Below are positions 7,475-13,851 of a stretch of DNA of 14,459 bases, piece after piece. The stretch is taken from NCBI GenBank assembly GCA_947380655.1, contig CANCRX010000074.1, positions 1-14,459 on the forward strand, written 5' to 3'. Numbering within the stretch: the stretch's first letter is position 1; each line of letters opens with the position of its first letter. The notes under the pieces are model-generated. The model worked only from the letters and a program-made list of their open reading frames with translations. It did no database searches and had not been told where the DNA came from. The translations under genes and the position numbers were made by a program. Origin of the DNA: Alcaligenaceae bacterium (lineage in GTDB: Bacteria > Pseudomonadota > Gammaproteobacteria > Burkholderiales > Burkholderiaceae_B).

Positions 7475-8569
7475 TCAATAACCCGATTCTTTTAGATATT
7501 GGGTGACCGCTTTCTGGTCGCCAGAAAAAATAATTCGCGAGGCTTTGCCCTCTCGCTGATGCTCATACATTGGGTCGTAATATTCCGTCAGCAGTGGACG
7601 AATCCAGTCGCGGTGCGCCTCAATCTTGCCAGTCATTTTTTGTGTGTCGAGCGCATGCTGCATGGAATTTTCAAGACGCGTATGACGCTCACCACCCAGT
7701 CTTTTGTAGAGATTTTTCAAGCTCTCCAATAGCCGAATAGAAAACGCTTCAAACCCTGCTTCCTCTCCGAGCAAGGTTTTGAATTGGGCGCCGAGGTCTT
7801 CGACGTAGTCGTGCAAAATGCGTTCAACGCGAGATTCAGTTGGTTCCTCTACCCAGACTACAGGGCTGGCTAGCATTTTGTCTCGCATGGAAATAGGCAG
7901 TGCGCATTTGCCGATGAGACGTGATTCATCCTCTAGGGCGATTTTCGTAACGCCTTTTGTATTTAAGCGGAGTAACTCAATAGCCAGTCGATTGTCAAAA
8001 TCAATTTGTACGGGCTGATCTGTTGCATGTTTACCAAAGCTTGAGCCGCGGTGATGTGCGAGCTTTTCGAGATCGATAGCAGCGGTCAGTTCTTTCATCA
8101 CGACGGTTTTGCCGCTGCCTGTGAATCCCGCGACCAACACGAATGATGAGGAGGCTATGTTTAACTCAAGCGACTCAAGCAGAAAACTGCGCATCGCTTT
8201 ATAGCCGCCAACAATTCGCGGGTATTGAATGCCTGCTTCAGCGAGCCATTGTTGAGAGATTCTTGAGCGTAAGCCACCCCGAAAACAATATAGATAACCT
8301 TGTGGGTTTGCTTTGGCAAATTCAACCCATTTTGCAATGCGTGATTGCTTGATATCCCCTGCTACAAGTTCATGCCCCAGCTCAATTGCCGCATCCTGTC
8401 CTTTTTGTTTGTATTGCAAACCAACACGATGACGTTCATCATCATTCATGAGGGGTAAATTAATTACGTTAGGAAACGCGCCTTGAGCAAACTCGACCGG
8501 TGCACGAACATCGAGCAAAGGGGTGTCTGACAGTAATACGGATAAGTAGTCTTGGGTATCTGGACGCAT
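7475..8569 (-). CDS. mnmH: tRNA 2-selenouridine synthase
   Basis: MnmH (SelU, YbbB) converts 2-thiouridine at the wobble position 34 of tRNAs for Lys, Glu and Gln to 2-selenouridine using selenophosphate, via a geranylated intermediate. The protein has an N-terminal rhodanese domain with the catalytic cysteine in YLYCFRGGLRS (Cys95), followed by a P-loop domain with Walker A GFTGSGKT (148-155). EYYDPMYEHQ near the C-terminus is also conserved. I chose the ATG at 8569, which gives 364 residues, the same length as the E. coli protein, and aligns MRPDTQDY with its start. An in-frame ATG at 8602 would add 11 residues and overlap the M61 gene by 28 bases. From 8569 the gap to M61 is five bases, and ttcA follows after one. 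No selD or selenocysteine gene is in the window, so the selenophosphate supply must be encoded elsewhere. Confidence 0.93.
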   Translation of the reverse strand: MRPDTQDYLSVLLSDTPLLDVRAPVEFAQGAFPNVINLPLMNDDERHRVGLQYKQKGQDAAIELGHELVAGDIKQSRIAKWVEFAKANPQGYLYCFRGGLRSRISQQWLAEAGIQYPRIVGGYKAMRSFLLESLELNIASSSFVLVAGFTGSGKTVVMKELTAAIDLEKLAHHRGSSFGKHATDQPVQIDFDNRLAIELLRLNTKGVTKIALEDESRLIGKCALPISMRDKMLASPVVWVEEPTESRVERILHDYVEDLGAQFKTLLGEEAGFEAFSIRLLESLKNLYKRLGGERHTRLENSMQHALDTQKMTGKIEAHRDWIRPLLTEYYDPMYEHQREGKASRIIFSGDQKAVTQYLKESGY

Positions 8570-8574
8570 GTTGA

Positions 8575-10350
8575 TTAGTTGTTGATAGCTGTCAGTATGC
8601 ATTCGTTCTGCGCGGGAGTGGCCAGAGTGAGTTCGAATGCGCGTAGCTCATCACGCCGGAAAATGTGGATAGTGACACGATCTCCTGGCGCATAGCGGCT
8701 AACTAGGGTGTCAAGCGTGTTGGTGTTGCTGTCGATTTTGATGCCATCCAATGCGACCAGTATGTCCATAGCGGCTAAGCCCGCGGTATGCGCCGCACCA
8801 TGTTCAAAAACCGTGGCCAGAACCAGTTGCTCTCCTTGTTTACGCGTACGAACTTCAAGTGAGGGTTTGTTGTTTGCAGCTTTCCAACTTAATTCAATAT
8901 TCTGATTGCGTAAAAGAGATTTCAATCCAACATCATGGGTGCCGTAAGCCCACTGTGAGATTTGATTCGATACATTAATGCCCGTTGCTTCGTATACAAG
9001 CTTGGCAAAGCCATTCTCCGAAAGGCCTTGCGCATTACCAGTATAAAAATCGCGGCCGAAACGCTGCCACATGCATCGCATTACATCGTCCAGGCTGTAA
9101 CGCTCGCCGGATTCCTGACGAATGGTTAGATCCAGTCCAAGCGCAATCATGGCGCCTTTTGTGTAGTAGCTGATCAGCGAGTTAGGTGAGTTTTCATCCT
9201 GCTTGTAGTAGCGAGTCCACGCATCGAAAGAGCTTTCTGAAACAGATTGTTTATGCCTGCCTGGCGTATTCATGACGCTGCTGATCTGTTTGCCAAGTAT
9301 TTTGAGATACTCACTGCGATTGATTACGCCACTACGCAACAGCATCAGATCGTCGTAATAGGACGTGAAACCCTCAAAAATCCAGAGCAGTCGAGTATGG
9401 TTTTCGCGTGACAGATCGTATGGTGCGAATGCTGCTGGCTTGATACGTTTTACATTCCAGGTGTGAAAGTATTCGTGACTCACTAGACCCAGATAAGTTT
9501 GATAGCCTTCCGGTGCTTCTGCTTGCCCTGTAGTGGGTAAATCTCTGCGAGAGGCGACCAGCGCGGTTGAGGCGCGATGTTCTAGACCTCCGTAGTCATT
9601 GCCGGTGACCATAGTCATAAATACATAGCGCGATGAACTGTCTAAAAATGGTGCGCGTGCTGAATGAGGTTCAAAGAGTCTGATTTGTGACTCACAAATA
9701 CGTTTGACGTCGTCTCTGATCCGTTTGATATCCAGGTTAGGGATGTGGCCTGTAAATACGAGCTCATGTTCAGCGTCACAAACATTGAATTTAATGACTT
9801 GAGGCGTGCCCATTTCAACTGGATGGTCAATCAATGCATCGTAATTTTCAGCACGATAGTTGCCAAAGCCGTGACGAGATGCGGCTAATCGTGACTTGGA
9901 TGATTCCGGCAGGCTGGTGTGAACAGTCCAGCGGACAGGTTTAGGTGGCGCGATCAGGGTGAGTTCACACGGTAAATGTTCCTGACCATGGACACGTAAA
10001 AAAACACTTGTTCCATTGAAAAAACCATGTGATTCATCCAGGTGCGCACCCCGCACAGAGAGATCCCAGGCATAGACGATCGTGGTGACTTTTAAAGGAC
10101 CTGAACACGCGGAGGCGCGCCAGCTATGGTTGCCTGTTTTGGTCAGGTCAACAGAATGATTCCCGCTTTTTGCTGAAATACTTTCGATTTGGCGCGAAAA
10201 ATCCCGTATCAGGTAGCTTCCTGGTATCCAGGCGGGCAGGGAAAAAAGTTGCCCTGATTTAGCAGGTTCTGCGACACTAACCGTCACGCGAAAGCGGTGC
10301 CCGGCTAAATCGAAGGGCTCAACGCTGTAAAGTATAGGTTTGCTGTTCAT
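8575..10350 (-). CDS. M61-family metallopeptidase with C-terminal PDZ domain
   Basis: This 591-residue protein matches the peptidase family M61 (glycyl aminopeptidase-like). It has an N-terminal beta-rich domain (WIPGSYLIRDFSRQIE near residues 41-56), a gluzincin catalytic domain with zinc-binding HEYFH at 292-296 followed by TWNVKRIKP, and the third zinc ligand in LLWIFEGF (Glu326). A C-terminal PDZ domain spans about 490-575 and includes HGAAHTAGLAAMDILVALDG. No signal peptide is visible, so it is probably cytoplasmic. The family acts on peptides with N-terminal glycine or alanine in known members; the substrate here is not known. It is the first gene of the minus-strand unit with mnmH (gap five bases) and ttcA, though no functional link to tRNA modification is known to me. 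Only 36 bases separate it from the divergent enoyl-CoA hydratase, and its Shine-Dalgarno is weak. Confidence 0.9.
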   Translation of the reverse strand: MNSKPILYSVEPFDLAGHRFRVTVSVAEPAKSGQLFSLPAWIPGSYLIRDFSRQIESISAKSGNHSVDLTKTGNHSWRASACSGPLKVTTIVYAWDLSVRGAHLDESHGFFNGTSVFLRVHGQEHLPCELTLIAPPKPVRWTVHTSLPESSKSRLAASRHGFGNYRAENYDALIDHPVEMGTPQVIKFNVCDAEHELVFTGHIPNLDIKRIRDDVKRICESQIRLFEPHSARAPFLDSSSRYVFMTMVTGNDYGGLEHRASTALVASRRDLPTTGQAEAPEGYQTYLGLVSHEYFHTWNVKRIKPAAFAPYDLSRENHTRLLWIFEGFTSYYDDLMLLRSGVINRSEYLKILGKQISSVMNTPGRHKQSVSESSFDAWTRYYKQDENSPNSLISYYTKGAMIALGLDLTIRQESGERYSLDDVMRCMWQRFGRDFYTGNAQGLSENGFAKLVYEATGINVSNQISQWAYGTHDVGLKSLLRNQNIELSWKAANNKPSLEVRTRKQGEQLVLATVFEHGAAHTAGLAAMDILVALDGIKIDSNTNTLDTLVSRYAPGDRVTIHIFRRDELRAFELTLATPAQNECILTAINN

Positions 10351-10386
10351 GACGCTATCTTATTTCACAAATTAAAGGAGACATCC

Positions 10387-11163
10387 GTGAGCGAACCCCT
10401 CGTACTGGTTGAGACCCGTGGTCGAGTTGGACTTTTGACCCTGAATCGCCCTAAAGCACTCAATGCGCTGAATGATGCCTTGATGGACGAACTTGGTGCT
10501 GCATTATTGGCCTTTGATGCCAGTGATGATATCGGTTGTATCGTGATCACGGGGAGCGAAAAGGCTTTCGCAGCTGGTGCGGACATCGGCGCTATGAAAG
10601 ACTGGACGTTCATGGACGTCTATAAAACTGAATACATCACCCGGAATTGGGAAACGCTGCGCAAAATAAGAAAACCGGTGATTGCTGCTGTAGCGGGATA
10701 TGCGTTGGGTGGTGGCTGTGAACTTGCCATGATGTGCGATTTTATTATTGCAGCTGATACCGCTAAGTTTGGACAGCCCGAAATCAAACTGGGTGCAATT
10801 CCTGGTGCAGGTGGCACGCAGCGTTTACCGCGTGCGGTCGGTAAATCAAAGGCAATGGATATGGCATTGACTGCCCGGATGATGGACGCGGCTGAGGCCG
10901 AACGAGCCAGTCTGGTTTCTCGTGTTGTCAGTGCAGAAAGACTGCTTGATGAGGCGATAGAAGCCGCAACAGTTATTTCTGCGATGTCATTGCCGATTGC
11001 GATTATGGCTAAAGAGTCTGTGAATAGAGCTTTTGAGTCTTCTTTGAACGAGGGCATACACTTTGAACGTCGCTTATTCCATGCTTGTTTTGCGACAGAA
11101 GATCAAAAAGAAGGCATGGCGGCCTTCGTTGAAAAGCGTAAGCCAAATTTCAAGCACTGTTAA
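10387..11163 (+). CDS. Enoyl-CoA hydratase
   Basis: The 258-residue crotonase-fold protein hydrates 2-trans-enoyl-CoA to 3-hydroxyacyl-CoA, a step of fatty-acid or amino-acid carbon chain breakdown. It resembles the short-chain mitochondrial type closely. Oxyanion-hole segments are AFAAGADI (60-67) and ALGGGCELAM (106-115). Both catalytic glutamates of true hydratases are present: Glu112 in GGGCEL and Glu132 in FGQPEIKLG. FGQPEIKLGAIPGAGGTQRL is the family signature. The start is GTG, supported by AAAGGAGA at ideal distance. It is divergent from the M61 gene with only 36 bases between, so the promoters overlap the opposing 5' regions or lie within them. It is not in one operon with the CoA ligase at 3966-5465, though both could serve acyl-CoA breakdown. 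I leave out a gene symbol because paaF, crt and fadB1-type names cannot be separated here. Confidence 0.93.
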   Translation: MSEPLVLVETRGRVGLLTLNRPKALNALNDALMDELGAALLAFDASDDIGCIVITGSEKAFAAGADIGAMKDWTFMDVYKTEYITRNWETLRKIRKPVIAAVAGYALGGGCELAMMCDFIIAADTAKFGQPEIKLGAIPGAGGTQRLPRAVGKSKAMDMALTARMMDAAEAERASLVSRVVSAERLLDEAIEAATVISAMSLPIAIMAKESVNRAFESSLNEGIHFERRLFHACFATEDQKEGMAAFVEKRKPNFKHC

Positions 11164-11191
11164 GAAGATATAAAACTTAATTTAGTCATAA

Positions 11192-11233
11192 AACTGTAGT
11201 GCCGACCGATTAAATTATGGTGGCACTACAGTT
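11192..11233. repeat. Perfect 12-base inverted repeat after the enoyl-CoA hydratase gene
   Basis: AACTGTAGTGCC (11192-11203) and GGCACTACAGTT (11222-11233) are perfect reverse complements separated by 18 bases. Inside, ACC (11205-11207) can pair with GGT (11219-11221) after one bulged G. No T-run follows on the plus strand (GCGCTG comes next), so a standard terminator for the hydratase is doubtful. On the minus strand TTTTATG follows, so weak leftward termination is possible. It may be a transcript-end stabiliser, an operator, or part of the atp promoter region. Confidence 0.75.
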
Positions 11234-11236
11234 GCG
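11221..11236 (+). promoter_or_regulatory. Sigma-54-like promoter element upstream of atpI
   Basis: TGGCACTACAGTTGCG fits the -24/-12 consensus TGGCACGRNNNTTGCW except at two positions, with the invariant GG (11222-11223) and GC (11234-11235) separated by exactly ten bases. It overlaps the right arm of the inverted repeat, so the match could be accidental. Sigma-54 control of an ATP synthase operon would be unexpected. No activator site is recognised. Confidence 0.25.
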
Positions 11237-11261
11237 CTGTAATAGAAAAAACAGCTATACT
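11232..11261 (+). promoter_or_regulatory. Possible sigma-70 promoter of the atp operon
   Basis: A good -10 hexamer TATACT (11256-11261) lies 18 bases after a poor -35, TTGCGC (11232-11237). A start near 11268 would leave a leader of about 150 bases before atpI. This is the best housekeeping promoter candidate I can see in the 253-base gap between the hydratase and atpI genes. The weak -35 keeps confidence low. Confidence 0.35.
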
Positions 11262-11310
11262 TGATAGGTTTCCCGAAATCAATATCGGAAAACAACAGTA
11301 AAAAGTAAGG

Positions 11311-11348
11311 AAAACCCTAGTTTTTAATGCTTGCAATGACAAGGGTTT
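11311..11348 (+). other. Stem-loop in the atp operon leader
   Basis: AAACCCT (11312-11318) is the exact reverse complement of AGGGTTT (11342-11348), forming a seven-pair stem with a 23-base loop that itself contains the palindrome-like TGCTTGCA. A smaller dyad (TTTCC at 11269-11273 with GGAAA further on) lies upstream. With the long leader this may be mRNA structure affecting atpI, but no known riboswitch is recognised. The rest of 11234-11416 holds no gene that I can support. Confidence 0.3.
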
Positions 11349-11416
11349 GCACTGAGAGAAATTGTAATAAGAGTAAAAAGAGCGTGCGTTGAGCGCGATG
11401 TTTAAGTGGGGTATTT

Positions 11417-11854
11417 GTGGTGCTAGATAGTCCTGTCGTCTTAACGGATGATGACCGCGCCAGAATTAACTCACGCGCCCGTCGGGAGCTAGTGCAGATA
11501 GTCTTGGCACAGGCTTTGATGGGGCTGGTAGTTGTGGTGCTTGCCTGGATGTTTTTCGGTGCGAACGCGGCACTCTCAGCTTTAGCAGGCGCGGGTTGCT
11601 ATTTTGTACCGAATTTATTGTTTGCACTAAGGTTGTTGTTAGCCTCGCATCGTCCTGGTGGATCAGGCCCGGTATTTTTTATATTCGGTGAGATGTTGAA
11701 GATCGGCGCAACGGTTGGTTTGTTATGGCTTGTGGCTCGTGTGGGTGGTGATCAGGTTCAGTGGTTGGCATTATTGGCTGGACTGGTTGCAGTGCTCAAG
11801 GGTTACGTGCTGATGCTGGCGTTTGGGGGATCCCGGGTGCAGCGTGCAGTTTGA
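11417..11854 (+). CDS. atpI: ATP synthase subunit I (AtpI)
   Basis: This 145-residue hydrophobic protein has the AtpI pattern: a short charged N-terminus (DDDRARINSRARREL), then about four membrane segments near residues 26-45, 50-73, 85-105 and 113-136, with the conserved pocket AGAGCYFVPNLLFALRLLLA. AtpI is a small inner-membrane protein encoded at the head of many atp operons; it is not a core subunit and is linked to assembly of the c-ring and to Mg2+ supply in some bacteria. The start is GTG (11417); a second GTG follows at once and cannot be excluded. AAGTGGGG just upstream is a plausible Shine-Dalgarno. Membership rests on topology, size and position before atpB, since AtpI sequences diverge widely. 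Confidence 0.88.
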   Translation: MVLDSPVVLTDDDRARINSRARRELVQIVLAQALMGLVVVVLAWMFFGANAALSALAGAGCYFVPNLLFALRLLLASHRPGGSGPVFFIFGEMLKIGATVGLLWLVARVGGDQVQWLALLAGLVAVLKGYVLMLAFGGSRVQRAV

Positions 11855-11864
11855 ATGAATGATG

Positions 11865-11935
11865 CGGGCCCCATTAGTATTTGTGGCCCGTTAGTTTGAG
11901 TAGAATTTAAGTAGAGATGCGCAGCGTAAAGCTGC
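11865..11935 (+). other. Two stem-loops between atpI and atpB
   Basis: CGGGCC (11865-11870) pairs with GGCCCG (11885-11890) around a 14-base loop, and GCAGC (11921-11925) pairs with GCTGC (11931-11935) around GTAAA. Neither is followed by a T-run, so they are unlikely to be terminators. They may stabilise or mark processing sites in the mRNA between atpI and the Fo genes. Confidence 0.4.
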
Positions 11936-11966
11936 TTCCGGTCAAGATTCATAGTTGAGATTATTT

Positions 11967-12848
11967 ATGTCTGCTGACAGCGACGTATCGCCCCAGGCCT
12001 CCTACATTCAGCACCATTTGGTGCATTACAACAACATCGGCGAAAAGCAGGGGTTGATTGCTGACTTTAGCGTCATCAATTACGACTCGGTATTTTGGTC
12101 AATACTGACTGGCGTTGTTGCGGTGCTGGTGATGTGGTTAGCTGCACGTCGCGCTACGGCGGGCGTTCCTGGTCGTTTCCAGAGTTTTGTGGAAATGCTC
12201 GTGGATATGGTTGAAGAGCAGGCACGCAGCATTGTCCCAAGCGAAGTCACACGTAAATTCGTCTCTCCGCTGGCTTTGACCGTGTTCGTATGGATTGTGC
12301 TGATGAATGCGCTGGATTTGGTTCCAGTAGATTTGCCGCACGTAGTTTTTCATTCTTTAGGTTTTGGACATCATGTTGACGATGCCCTTTACTACCATCG
12401 TATTCTTCCTACCGCTGATTTGAACGTGCCTATGGGCATGTCGATGGGCGTGCTTTTGTTGATGCTCTACTACAGCATAAAAATCAAACATCCTGGTGGC
12501 TTTGTCAAGGAGCTGTTCACAGCGCCGTTTCATGCCCATGGTTTTGCTGCGATTTGTTTGGCTCCAGCCAACTTCCTGCTGAATCTTGTTGAATTCGCAG
12601 CTAAGTCAGTTTCACTTGGTATGCGGTTATTCGGCAACATGTTTGCTGGCGAACTGGTTTTCATGCTGATCGCACTGCTTGGTGGTGCTTGGACCGGTTG
12701 GAACGCAATGAGTATCGGTCTTGGAGTGGGTCATATTCTGGCAGGGTCAATTTGGGCGCTGTTCCATATTTTGATCGTGTTGTTACAAGCTTTTATTTTC
12801 ATGATGCTCACTCTGGTTTACATCGGACAGGCTCACGAAGGTCATTAA
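11967..12848 (+). CDS. atpB: ATP synthase Fo subunit a
   Basis: Subunit a forms the two proton half-channels of Fo beside the c-ring in the inner membrane. The essential arginine is visible in SLGMRLFGNMFAGE (Arg220, equivalent to E. coli Arg210), followed by Glu229 (Glu219) and, in ALFHILIVLLQAF, His267 and Gln274 (His245 and Gln252). Several long hydrophobic segments fit the five- or six-helix topology. I chose the ATG at 11967 (MSADSDVSPQ, 293 residues), because the upstream in-frame TTG at 11955 would add only four residues and has no ribosome-binding support. N-terminal ASYIQHHLVH is typical of betaproteobacterial AtpB. It is followed by a 149-base gap before atpE. Confidence 0.97.
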   Translation: MSADSDVSPQASYIQHHLVHYNNIGEKQGLIADFSVINYDSVFWSILTGVVAVLVMWLAARRATAGVPGRFQSFVEMLVDMVEEQARSIVPSEVTRKFVSPLALTVFVWIVLMNALDLVPVDLPHVVFHSLGFGHHVDDALYYHRILPTADLNVPMGMSMGVLLLMLYYSIKIKHPGGFVKELFTAPFHAHGFAAICLAPANFLLNLVEFAAKSVSLGMRLFGNMFAGELVFMLIALLGGAWTGWNAMSIGLGVGHILAGSIWALFHILIVLLQAFIFMMLTLVYIGQAHEGH

Positions 12849-12861
12849 TACTGGCCTGCTT

Positions 12862-12876
12862 CTCTCACAAAGAGAG
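12862..12876 (+). other. Small stem-loop after atpB
   Basis: CTCTC (12862-12866) pairs with GAGAG (12872-12876) around ACAAA, 14 bases after the atpB stop. It is too short to be a convincing terminator, and a T-run does not follow directly. It may be an mRNA end left after processing between atpB and atpE. Confidence 0.3.
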
Positions 12877-12933
12877 GTGGGGGGTAGTTAGATTTACAGC
12901 AGTGCATGTTATTTGAATTGTGTTTTGAATTCG

Positions 12934-12965
12934 TTTTTTGATTTTTTGATTTTTTTAATTTTTTT
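12934..12965 (+). promoter_or_regulatory. U-rich stretch upstream of atpE, likely translational enhancer
   Basis: Four T-runs of 6, 6, 7 and 7 bases (12934-12939, 12942-12947, 12950-12956, 12959-12965) repeat with a spacing of eight to nine bases, ending 32 bases before the atpE start. In E. coli a U-rich segment before atpE raises its translation so that enough c subunits are made for the ring. The position and composition here suggest the same role, perhaps through ribosomal protein S1, but this is inference. The perfect AAGGAG Shine-Dalgarno further strengthens atpE. Confidence 0.45.
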
Positions 12966-12997
12966 ATATCTACATAGATACTAATCAAGGAGTTGTC

Positions 12998-13237
12998 ATG
13001 ACTAACGTCGCTTTCGTAGCTCTCGCTTGCGCATTTATTATCGGCCTCGGTGCTGTCGGTGCCTGCATCGGTATTGGCATGATGGGTGGCAAGTACCTCG
13101 AAGCTTCAGCACGTCAGCCTGAGCTGATGAATGCACTGCAGACCAAAATGTTTTTGTTGGCTGGTCTGATCGACGCTGCGTTCCTGATCGGCGTGGGTAT
13201 TGCAATGTTGTTTGCTTTCGCAAACCCATTCAAGTAA
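12998..13237 (+). CDS. atpE: ATP synthase Fo subunit c
   Basis: Subunit c is the proteolipid that forms the rotating ring of Fo. The 79-residue protein is a two-helix hairpin. Helix one carries the glycine-rich GLGAVGACIGIGMMGG (16-31) for close packing, the polar loop has ARQPE (38-42) that touches the central stalk, and helix two has the proton-binding Asp59 in GLIDAAFLIGVGIAM, equivalent to E. coli Asp61. The residues around Asp59 do not match the sodium-binding pattern (Glu with Gln and Ser), so proton coupling is expected. A perfect AAGGAG lies before the ATG, and a U-rich tract further upstream, both fitting the need for many copies per complex. Confidence 0.98.
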   Translation: MTNVAFVALACAFIIGLGAVGACIGIGMMGGKYLEASARQPELMNALQTKMFLLAGLIDAAFLIGVGIAMLFAFANPFK

Positions 13238-13240
13238 ATC

Positions 13241-13304
13241 GATTGAAAGTTCAATCCAATATTTGGATTGAGTGAACACGCTGCTGCCAAATTTTCTGGC
13301 AGCA
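13241..13304 (+). other. Alternative and tandem stem-loops between atpE and atpF
   Basis: Three elements lie in this gap. Stem A is GATTGA (13241-13246) with TCAATC (13251-13256) around AAGT. Stem B is TCAATCCAA (13251-13259) with TTGGATTGA (13263-13271) around TAT. A and B share 13251-13256 and exclude one another. Stem C is TGCTGCCA (13282-13289) with TGGCAGCA (13297-13304) around AATTTTC, eight perfect pairs. No T-run of terminator type follows C. The arrangement could lower expression after atpE or protect its 3' end; no mechanism is shown. Confidence 0.5.
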
Positions 13305-13366
13305 AATTGATCCAGCCCTGACTGACATAAAGTCGTTGGGGCATAAGATGTAATAGGGAAACGACC

Positions 13367-13837
13367 GTGAATCTGAACGCGACGATCTTTTTCCAGATGA
13401 TCGTGTTCTTTGTCTTAGGTTGGGTCACGATGAAATTCGTGTGGCCACCACTGACAAAGGCAATTGACGAGCGACGCCAAAAAATCGCCGATGGATTAGC
13501 TTCTGCTGAAAAAGGCAAAGCTGATCTGGCGCAGGCACAAGCTCGCATCAGTTTGATCGAGGCATCTGCAAAATCCGATCTGCATGCACGCATGACAGAC
13601 GCAGAAAAACACGCAGCTCAAATCATCGAGCAAGCACGTGCCGAAGGCGAATCCGAGCGCGCCCGCATTGTTGCGCAGGCTAAGCAAGACGCCGCGCAAG
13701 AAGTGCAACGTGCACGAGATGCTTTGCGCAATGACGTAGCCGACTTGGCTGTCAAAGGTGCAGAGCAGATCCTTAAGCGCGAAGTTAATCCGCAAGCCCA
13801 CGCCGAGTTGCTTTCGCAACTTAAGGCACAGCTTTAA
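13367..13837 (+). CDS. atpF: ATP synthase Fo subunit b
   Basis: Subunit b forms the dimeric peripheral stalk that holds F1 against Fo. The 156 residues match the E. coli length. One N-terminal membrane helix (about 5-26, ATIFFQMIVFFVLGWVTMKF) is followed by PPLTKAIDERRQKIADGL, the conserved cytoplasmic entry, then a long charged Ala-, Glu- and Lys-rich coiled coil to about residue 135 and a short C-terminal part that binds delta. The GTG start is supported by AGGGA about eight bases ahead. atpH begins 14 bases after the stop. The 129-base gap before it holds several stem-loops. Confidence 0.97.
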   Translation: MNLNATIFFQMIVFFVLGWVTMKFVWPPLTKAIDERRQKIADGLASAEKGKADLAQAQARISLIEASAKSDLHARMTDAEKHAAQIIEQARAEGESERARIVAQAKQDAAQEVQRARDALRNDVADLAVKGAEQILKREVNPQAHAELLSQLKAQL

Positions 13838-13851
13838 TCCCCGGGGTCGAC

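Noticed and set aside
8570..8602. Earlier ATG for mnmH with 28-base overlap into the M61 gene
   Set aside because: The 11 extra residues do not match the family; the later ATG gives 364 residues as in E. coli. It is still possible.
10620..11057. Long reading frame of 145 codons opposite the enoyl-CoA hydratase
   Set aside because: It is antisense to a gene with all catalytic motifs, has low-complexity Ala/Ser/Ile-rich content and resembles no family.
11336..11392. Possible 18-codon leader peptide before atpI
   Set aside because: It has no Shine-Dalgarno and no meaningful codon bias or run of regulatory codons, so chance is the simplest explanation.
11398..11430. Ten-codon frame overlapping the atpI start
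   Set aside because: It is too short, with weak ribosome-binding support. It could affect atpI initiation, but nothing supports that.
11955..11966. TTG start adding four residues to atpB
   Set aside because: It has no ribosome-binding support; the ATG at 11967 gives a typical AtpB N-terminus.
12934..12965. T-runs considered as an intrinsic terminator after atpB
   Set aside because: No stable GC-rich hairpin stands directly before them; the small stem at 12862-12876 is 57 bases away, and the operon continues.
13114..13593. Reading frame of 159 codons on the minus strand across atpE-atpF
   Set aside because: It is antisense to two conserved genes, with no recognisable domain and no start signal.
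13839..13851. CCCCGGGG followed by GTCGAC before atpH, resembling a cloning linker
   Set aside because: The flanking genes are intact and correctly spaced, and GGGG serves as the Shine-Dalgarno. It is a coincidental pair of restriction sites.
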